Below are positions 59,015 to 64,000 of a stretch of DNA of 64,000 bases, one piece after another. Positions within the stretch are counted from its first letter, which is position 1, and each line of letters opens with the position of its first letter. The notes below the pieces were generated by a model. That model was not told the DNA's origin. It ran no database searches and saw nothing but the letters and a program-made list of their open reading frames with translations. Source of the stretch: Sulfolobaceae archaeon (GTDB lineage: Archaea > Thermoproteota > Thermoprotei_A > Sulfolobales > Sulfolobaceae); contig JAPNVD010000007.1 of the NCBI GenBank assembly GCA_026627305.1, positions 24,578 through 88,577 of the forward strand. Direction: 5' to 3'. The position numbers and the translations under genes were made by a program.

Positions 59015-59325
59015 CTATAACTTGAACTTCTTGAACCCTAGAAAGCCTAGGATAGCTATCCCTGCTATCAGTGACACAAACCAAAGTTGGACGTAGAGGG
59101 GCGGTGGTTTGGTATATAGTGTAACCCAGGTCAAATTAGGTGGCGGAATCAGTGGAATAGTGAGGTCTAATTATTAAATTCTACAGTTATATATTCAGTA
59201 ATTTTACCATAAAATACCGATGATCCGTTTAGTATCTTTACTGGGGACTGCTTATCCATGGTGCACAACACTATACCGCTAGTTATTAGCACTATTGCCA
59301 CTGAGAGAAGGAGTAGGGTCTCCAC
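59015..59325 (-). pseudogene. small type I membrane protein with frameshift
   Basis: From the GTG at 59325 the minus strand reads a hydrophobic leader (LLLLSVAIVLITSG) and a short domain ending VEFNN then TAG. Skipping one base joins it to DLTIPLIPPPNLTW and a C-terminal membrane helix (FVSLIAGIAILGFLGF) with FKKFKL and TAG at 59015. Restoring a lost T gives a continuous protein of about 104 residues with signal and anchor. A sequencing error cannot be excluded. No family is recognised. Confidence 0.5.
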
Positions 59326-59356
59326 TTCATTCTAAAAGAAGGGGAAAAGAATTAAC

Positions 59357-59762
59357 TTAAAAACCTTGTCCAAGGTATGCGCCAAACCCTATGTTCACGT
59401 TGCCATTAACGTTACAGTTGAAAATGTATACAGTCCTCCTATCAGCCTGACTTTCTCCCCGTCCTACGAGGGTTCCTATAGGACGTCTCATCGGTTCCCC
59501 TCTCGATTCGGGGCTACATCTTTCACTTGAGGGGCAGTGAAGAGGCTCAGAGAACCTCTTCCATATATAAAAAAGAACTGCTTTTAGGCTTAAAATTCAC
59601 GCCGCATTGTGATGCTTCCCTTAACTTTGTAAAGGGAATTAAAGCCTAAGACCTAGCGAAGCCCCGCCTTTAGGGCGGAGAGAAGGTTAGAGTTACCATA
59701 GCAAATATCGTTAGTACCATAAATCCAAATAATATGATTCTGGTTGTCCGTTTTGAATTAAG
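59357..59762 (-). pseudogene. small secreted-protein gene split by an insertion
   Basis: The upstream part reads a signal-like segment (RTTRIILFGFMVLTIFAMV then TLTFS) until the insertion at about 59679. The downstream part, after the insertion, reads SQADRRTVYIFNCNVNGN to GAYLGQGF and TAA at 59357. Deleting 59454-59679 joins the two in frame as TLTFSSQADRR, with a plausible signal-cleavage site. No start codon is obvious before the internal ATG at 59720, so the 5' end may also have decayed. Confidence 0.5.
59454..59679. mobile_element. MITE-like insertion resembling IS200/IS605-family ends
   Basis: About 226 bases with stacked hairpins: GTCCTA/TAGGAC (59461-59484), CCCC/GGGG (59497-59513), GAAGAGG/CCTCTTC (59539-59561), TTAGGCTT-type long inverted repeat (59584-59598 with 59636-59649), TTCCCTT/AAGGGAA (59616-59638) and CCGCC/GGCGG (59664-59678). 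The terminal GCCCCGCCTTTAGGGCGG hairpin resembles TnpB/IS605-type right ends. No transposase frame remains. Its removal restores the host frame, which supports the boundaries; the family is inferred. Confidence 0.5.
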
Positions 59763-59841
59763 CTAAGATATTATATTATAAAAACCTCTACTAAATAGTC
59801 TAAGTTCTAAGATCTTCTTCACTTATTATTGGCTCTTTTTA

Positions 59842-60686
59842 TCATTTATACGTAAAGGAGGTTAGCTTACTTAATATCTCTTTTAGCTTTATAACTTTTA
59901 TATTTGAACTAATTAAGTTCCTTAACTCTATAGCATAGTTCTTATGATCTGAACTACTACTAGATTCTATGAAATCCTTTAAGTTATTTATTAAAGAATT
60001 CCTTATTTCAACTAAATCCTCATCATTACTTATAATGGTTATATTTTCGCAAATTCCACTTTTTATTGCAAGAAGCACTTCAAGAAAGACTGTTTTATCA
60101 TGAATACCTCCTCTTTTTATTCTTCCGAATGCGTTCACCAATATAGTTAAGCGCGTTAATTCTTCGGAGGTAATAGGGATGTTCGTTGAGTCAGGAAATA
60201 GTAAAAATTCCTTAGATATTTTACTATTTCAATATTCCTTTAAATCACCTATCCTATTTTCACTGAGTATTACATTTTGAATTTCAGACATAGTTTTATT
60301 TATGAACTCATTATGAAGTTTAGAGAAAAGTCTTTTTGCTAAAAACAATCTGATACCTGAAGTAGTATCAGGATAATATTTCTGCCTAATACTTTCAAAT
60401 AGATGAACAAAGTTCTTTCTAATCTCATCTAATAATTCGAATCTATCTTTCGTAGAAAGGTTATCCCAACCTTTCTTTTTCATTTCTTGTATAATTAAAT
60501 CCCTTAATATTGCAAAGGATTCAGTTGCTATTTTAAGGGTCTCGTTTATTACCGTATAAGGAACATAAATCCTTAAATTTTTCCTTCTTTAAAGCTTCAA
60601 CTAATTCTTGAGCTTGCAAATGTTTATTTACGTCAAAATCAGAGACGACGTAATCAAGAAGTATATTAGTGTCTAACGCAAAACAT
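59842..60686 (-). pseudogene. PIN-domain protein, broken by two frameshifts and a stop
   Basis: Joined across breaks, the minus strand encodes a PIN ribonuclease-type protein of about 280 residues. FALDTNILLDYV gives the first acidic site, VPYTVINETLKIA the second, GGIHDKTVFLEVLLAI and ITIISNDEDL the last. Breaks are an extra T after the ATG at 60686 (ATGTTTTGCG), a frame change near 60570-60580, and an in-frame TGA at 60229-60231. The ATG overlaps the stop of the helical partner as TGAATG. Two short frames, 60229-60483 and 59842-60141, are fragments of it. Toxin-like activity is inferred. Confidence 0.65.
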
Positions 60687-61400
60687 TCAGCCAAAAAACG
60701 CTTCACCTATTAGCTCGCTATACTTATCCTTTATTTTGGAGGATCTAGCGAAAACGGTAATTAGGAACGCCAACGCATCGTAATCAATTCTGTTACCCTC
60801 AAGGTAAGCAAGTATTGGGTAAGATAAGGTAAAGAGTAGGGTATTTATAGTAGACACCAAAGCCTTAAGTTTTACGTCATCTCTTGCCTTTAACCATCTT
60901 TTAGCTTCATAATGTCTGAGATTCCCTACTAGGTCTGTTAACAGCTCAGTGAACACTTTATAATAAAGCTCCATTAAAGAGTTTGTCCCTTCCCTTTCTT
61001 CAACAAACTTGAGGAACTCCTCCTCATTTTTCGTTAACGTGTCAAGCAGATGGAAATACTTGTCTAACCAGTACTCCTTGTATTCCTCTGCAGGGAGGTT
61101 CTCTAGTATTTTGTAGACCTTATCAAGTTTTTCCAACTTTTCGGAGTATTTTTCTAAGAGCACCTTTACGTTAGTGGTTAGGTCGTTAATATTAACTGCT
61201 GATAAAAAGTTAAATAAGGCGGACGATAGACTCAATAGCCCCTTCTTTAACCCCTCGTCATTAAGTATTTCCCTTACTTCTTCCTCTATCCTTTCAAAAG
61301 AGTAATCTTGTGGGATCCCCAACAATCTTAATTGGTTCTTATTAAGAGTTAATGAATAAATATCATCGATAGAATTCTTTAGTTCCAATGACAAAGCCAT
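60687..61400 (-). CDS. helical protein, partner of the PIN-domain gene
   Basis: A 237-residue, nearly all-helical acidic protein (ISLT-type start MALSLELKNSIDDIYSLTLNK; SEKLEKLDKVYKILENLPAEEY; WLKARDDVKLKALVST). There is no signal peptide, and the C-terminal hydrophobic stretch TLLFTLSYPILAYLEG may be a buried helix rather than a membrane span. It ends at the start of the PIN gene. Such an arrangement suggests an antitoxin or regulator of the PIN protein, but the family is not recognised. It is intact while its partner is broken. Confidence 0.65.
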   Translation of the reverse strand: MALSLELKNSIDDIYSLTLNKNQLRLLGIPQDYSFERIEEEVREILNDEGLKKGLLSLSSALFNFLSAVNINDLTTNVKVLLEKYSEKLEKLDKVYKILENLPAEEYKEYWLDKYFHLLDTLTKNEEEFLKFVEEREGTNSLMELYYKVFTELLTDLVGNLRHYEAKRWLKARDDVKLKALVSTINTLLFTLSYPILAYLEGNRIDYDALAFLITVFARSSKIKDKYSELIGEAFFG

Positions 61401-61685
61401 TCTAAGTTATTAATTCTATACTATTTGATATTTATTTCTTTTCTTTTAGTACAAACGGAAAAAGGAAAACCCCGCTCTTTATGGCAGGAATGAGGTCAGG
61501 CAAAAAGGCTTAGGACTACGTTAAGAGAAAGAAATTGGAAGGGAAGACGAGAATCCCAAGAAGGGGTAATACTTCCTTTTTAGTATTACTATCGAGGAAC
61601 TTTTACCCTTTTCTTTCAACTTTACGTTTGGTTAGGACAAATACTCCACTTTTAAGCTTTAATAAGGATTAAAGGGCAGAGTTAA
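61401..61685. other. non-coding gap with inverted repeat
   Basis: No gene is seen. It contains a perfect 8-base inverted repeat GTAATACT/AGTATTAC (61566-61573 and 61582-61589) around a T-rich loop, which could be a terminator or a recombination-related hairpin. The plus strand near 61460-61510 has a short frame ending GMRSGKKA that may be transposon debris, but I cannot support that. Confidence 0.4.
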
Positions 61686-61931
61686 TATAAGGGTTATAGA
61701 ACTTTTGTAGCCGGGCAATACAAGATCCGACAAAGAGGGGACAGGTATTATATTTACCTTATAGAGAAGGGTCAAGATGGCAAGATAAGGGAAACTTACA
61801 TTGATTCCCTAGACAAGATTGTTGAGATTTACCTCAAATTGAAGGAGGATGTGGGGGCTAACCCCCACATAGCCGGGCGGGGATTCGAACCCCGGTCCCA
61901 GGGGCCAGAGCCCTGGATCCTTGACCACTAG
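61686..61931 (+). pseudogene. N-terminal fragment of an SSV-type integrase (int(N))
   Basis: The plus strand reads, without an initiation codon, YKGYRTFVAGQYKIRQRG, then DRYYIYLIEKGQDGKIRETY, IDSLDKIVEIYLKLKEDVG and AGRGFEPRSQG before a TAG inside tRNA-Gln. Block order matches SSV1 integrase as I remember it ([42 protein letters not shown]). In such integrases the attachment site lies in this N-terminal part, so integration splits the gene and leaves int(N) fused to the tRNA 3' half. No catalytic part is visible in the window. Confidence 0.82.
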
Positions 61932-61942
61932 ACTACCCGGCT
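61870..61942 (-). tRNA. tRNA-Gln (CTG anticodon), integration target
   Basis: A 73-base cloverleaf on the minus strand: acceptor AGCCGGG/CCCGGCT with discriminator A, T-loop GGTTCGAATCC, anticodon stem CAGGG/CCCTG with loop CTCTGGC, giving anticodon CTG. No intron and no encoded CCA. Its 3' half is also read antisense as GFEP-type codons of the integrase fragment, which makes it the attachment site of a former element. Confidence 0.95.
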
Positions 61943-62007
61943 AAATAATAAGTATTTGCTAAACATTTAAATGTTAACGGTCAATAAAAGTTAATTGAGA
62001 AAAACTA

Positions 62008-62787
62008 ATGGTGTTCAAGATATTTGGCGGTGATGATAAGGAGAACAAAAATGTCGAGTTCTTACATAATAATCTTTATGGAGACTGGATATACATAAAT
62101 AACGAATACCTTAATACCTTTAACGAGATCCTTGAAAAGACCGTTAAAAAAATAGGCATTAAAAGGTTTGAGAACTATTTCGTAGAGATAAATTTCGATG
62201 ATAGGCTAAAGAATATATTGTATGTCAAGGGTTTCATAGAGTCCAGTGATGATCGTCCAATTAATCAATTCAGCTTTGAGCATAACTTTCAGAAGATAAT
62301 GAAAGGATTTGGTACTGCAAATATTAATTTTATGAAAATTTTAAAATATTGCGATAAATTCTATGTTTTCTTTAATATCGATTTAATGCTCAAAAAAGTT
62401 AAGAAACAGAAGAAAGGTAAGTTGTTGCCTGTACTTCTTCCACCAAGTGGTTTGTCTTTATCAGAAATTCCATATGAAATCAATGATATGTTCAAAAAGT
62501 TAATTGAGCGCAATGGAAATCTAAACTGTAACAACATTAGCACAGAGCTATTTGAAAGTCTGGCAAAAATAGATGCCACATGTAGATTGGTTTCGAATGA
62601 ATTAAATAAAGCTCAATTAAATGACACCTTTAAGTACTTCTCGTTAAAGAACTCTGAGCCAAAAATAGACATAAAGAAAAATAATCCAAATACTTTCGAG
62701 CTGATTATTTACATACCAGATTTTAGTTACACGACTCTAGTCCCACTAACCTGGGATAGGATTTCACAGATTACGACTTTATGTTAA
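62008..62787 (+). CDS. hypothetical orphan protein beside tRNA-Gln
   Basis: A 259-residue soluble protein with Lys- and Asn-rich composition ([17 protein letters not shown] near the C-terminus; [26 protein letters not shown] mid-protein). No motif, signal or membrane segment is recognised. Its low GC, Lys/Asn bias and position after the tRNA on the opposite side from int(N) fit an accessory gene. Its 3' end overlaps glyA by nine bases. The function is unknown. Confidence 0.6.
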   Translation: MVFKIFGGDDKENKNVEFLHNNLYGDWIYINNEYLNTFNEILEKTVKKIGIKRFENYFVEINFDDRLKNILYVKGFIESSDDRPINQFSFEHNFQKIMKGFGTANINFMKILKYCDKFYVFFNIDLMLKKVKKQKKGKLLPVLLPPSGLSLSEIPYEINDMFKKLIERNGNLNCNNISTELFESLAKIDATCRLVSNELNKAQLNDTFKYFSLKNSEPKIDIKKNNPNTFELIIYIPDFSYTTLVPLTWDRISQITTLC

Positions 62788-64000
62788 TATTAACATATTC
62801 AATTGCTTCTTAATTTCTGACAGGTTTACATTAAACGTGTACTTTACCTCTAGGAAATTCTTTCTAAACTCAATAACTTCCTTCTTAATCTCTGAAGGTT
62901 CCTTTTTATCAATTAAGATCTTCTTAAAGAAGTCAGCTATAACTTCCATCTCCTCCTCTTTCATACCGAACCTCGTCATTTCTTGAACACCGATTCTCAA
63001 TCCACTAGGGTCTGATACTGCAGATGGAGGATCATAAGGTAGTAGATTCTTATTGACTATTATATTAGCATCCTCAAGTAGTTTAGCGGCTTTGGCTCCT
63101 CCGCCCTGAGCCCTAACATCTACAGCTACTTGATGACTTTGCGTATATCCTAAATGTTCTCCTAAAACTTTAAATCCACGTTCAACTAGTGCCTCGGCAA
63201 GTGCCTTAGCGTTTTTCCTTATTTGTCTAGCGTAATCACTACCGAAATACTTCATCTCTAGAGCAACAACAGCGGTAGCTGGCAATCTATGTAGATGATG
63301 ATTGCTTACAAACCACGGGAATATTGTTCTAGAGACCTCCTTGTATAACTCCTCGTTATTAGAAAATATAACTCCACCTTGAGGACCTGGGAATGTCTTA
63401 TGGGTAGACGCTGTCAGGAAATCTGCTCCCTCTGCCAAAGGATTAGGCCACTCTTTTCCTACCACTAAACCATAAACATGTGCAGCATCATATACAACTT
63501 TAGCGCCAACCGAATGTGCTATAGGTGCCAGTTCCTTTACTGGATGATGGAATAGATAAAGACTCCCACCTAATACTATAAACTTGGGTTTAACTTCTTC
63601 TATTAATTTTATAGCCTTATCAACATCAACGTTCATCTTATCAGCATCATAAGGCATTTCTATTTGCTCTATTCCCAAAGCACCTAGTGTACCAAACCTC
63701 GTATGGCTTACATGCGCGCCCGCTTGAACGGGGGCTATAACAGCCTTATCTCCTGGTTGTGCAAGCACCCTAAAGACCGCTGCATTAGCAATAGTACCAC
63801 TTGTCGGTCTTAAATCAGTGTATTTAGCCTCAGTTATCTCACCCATTAATTGCATAGCTAAGGTCTCTATTTCATCTGTATATTTTACTCCTTGATAGTA
63901 TCTCTTGTAAGGCTTACCTTCAGCATATCTTGACATAAAATCAGACATGTAAACCGCTTCAGCTAAAGGTGACATTACGTTTTCTGAAGCTATTAAATTA
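62779..64000 (-). CDS. glyA: serine hydroxymethyltransferase (5'-truncated by window end)
   Basis: A fold-type I PLP enzyme that interconverts serine and glycine with a C1 carrier. The PLP lysine is in [23 protein letters not shown] carries the substrate pocket, and HSTRFG-like [14 protein letters not shown] fits the archaeal form. The frame continues to 64000 ([20 protein letters not shown]), so the start lies beyond the window. In Sulfolobales its cofactor is a modified folate, which links it to the beta-RFAP synthase gene. Confidence 0.94.
   Translation of the reverse strand, partial: NLIASENVMSPLAEAVYMSDFMSRYAEGKPYKRYYQGVKYTDEIETLAMQLMGEITEAKYTDLRPTSGTIANAAVFRVLAQPGDKAVIAPVQAGAHVSHTRFGTLGALGIEQIEMPYDADKMNVDVDKAIKLIEEVKPKFIVLGGSLYLFHHPVKELAPIAHSVGAKVVYDAAHVYGLVVGKEWPNPLAEGADFLTASTHKTFPGPQGGVIFSNNEELYKEVSRTIFPWFVSNHHLHRLPATAVVALEMKYFGSDYARQIRKNAKALAEALVERGFKVLGEHLGYTQSHQVAVDVRAQGGGAKAAKLLEDANIIVNKNLLPYDPPSAVSDPSGLRIGVQEMTRFGMKEEEMEVIADFFKKILIDKKEPSEIKKEVIEFRKNFLEVKYTFNVNLSEIKKQLNMLILT

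Noticed and set aside
59842..60483. Two short separate genes (99 and 84 residues)
   Set aside because: They lie in the same frame around one stop codon and continue the PIN-domain sequence, so they are parts of one broken gene.

Overview
The window reads as chromosome of a thermoacidophilic crenarchaeon of the order Sulfolobales. The base composition is AT-rich and many genes are leaderless, with a TATA box about 26 bases before the start codon. Start codons include GTG and TTG. The gene content is diagnostic: the SlaA/SlaB S-layer pair, a split threonyl-tRNA synthetase editing protein, archaeal FtsY/SecE/NusG with the L11-L1-L10-L12 run, beta-RFAP synthase, aCPSF2-type nuclease, archaeal NAC and XerA. 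I do not assign a species.

Layout. Bases 1-10400 hold metabolic genes: the end of a two-domain ABC ATPase, a class III CoA-transferase, a small hydrolase, a DUF5752-TreT trehalose synthesis pair, a 4-hydroxybutyrate-type acyl-CoA ligase, a zinc alcohol dehydrogenase-like reductase and a GH15 glucoamylase/trehalase. Bases 10400-20000 are a cell-surface block: a sedolisin acid protease, tRNA-Gly, SlaB, SlaA and a Thr-rich anchored protein, followed by an XRE regulator, tRNA-Pro and NAC. Bases 21378-27729 form one rightward block: RNA nuclease, ThrRS editing protein, mevalonate kinase, GlmS and a sugar nucleotidyltransferase with a degenerate signature. Methylcitrate-cycle genes, malate dehydrogenase and tRNA-Arg follow.

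Bases 31121-41467 are a long leftward translation and secretion cluster: S19e, PDCD5-like, L39e, L31e, eIF6, L20a/LX, prefoldin alpha, FtsY, SecE, NusG, L11, L1, L10, L12, AlaRS and a DUF434 protein. Bases 41536-58825 hold cofactor and nitrogen genes: NAPRTase, a PhoU-like regulator, DUF711, a cysteine synthase-like enzyme, a kinase-like protein, MoaA, M24 peptidase, GTP cyclohydrolase I, a wHTH-binding-protein fusion, glutamine synthetase, thioredoxin, an acyl-CoA ligase, beta-RFAP synthase, an rRNA methyltransferase, gamma-carbonic anhydrase, a radical SAM protein, XerA and a PduO-type adenosyltransferase.

Bases 58826-62787 are an accessory, decaying region beside tRNA-Gln. It holds a frameshifted small membrane protein and a small secreted-protein gene split by a MITE-like insertion. 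It also holds a PIN-domain pseudogene behind an intact helical partner, and the N-terminal fragment of an SSV-type integrase running into tRNA-Gln. This is the scar expected from an integrated virus or plasmid. An orphan gene lies on the far side of the tRNA, and a truncated glyA closes the window.

The strongest observations are the integrase scar, the broken PIN module, the insertion whose removal restores a reading frame, a perfect 80-bp repeat shared by the L12 and L10 tails, the nucleotidyltransferase that has lost signature residues, the wHTH-THI5-like fusion, and a possible small structured RNA before the trehalose operon.
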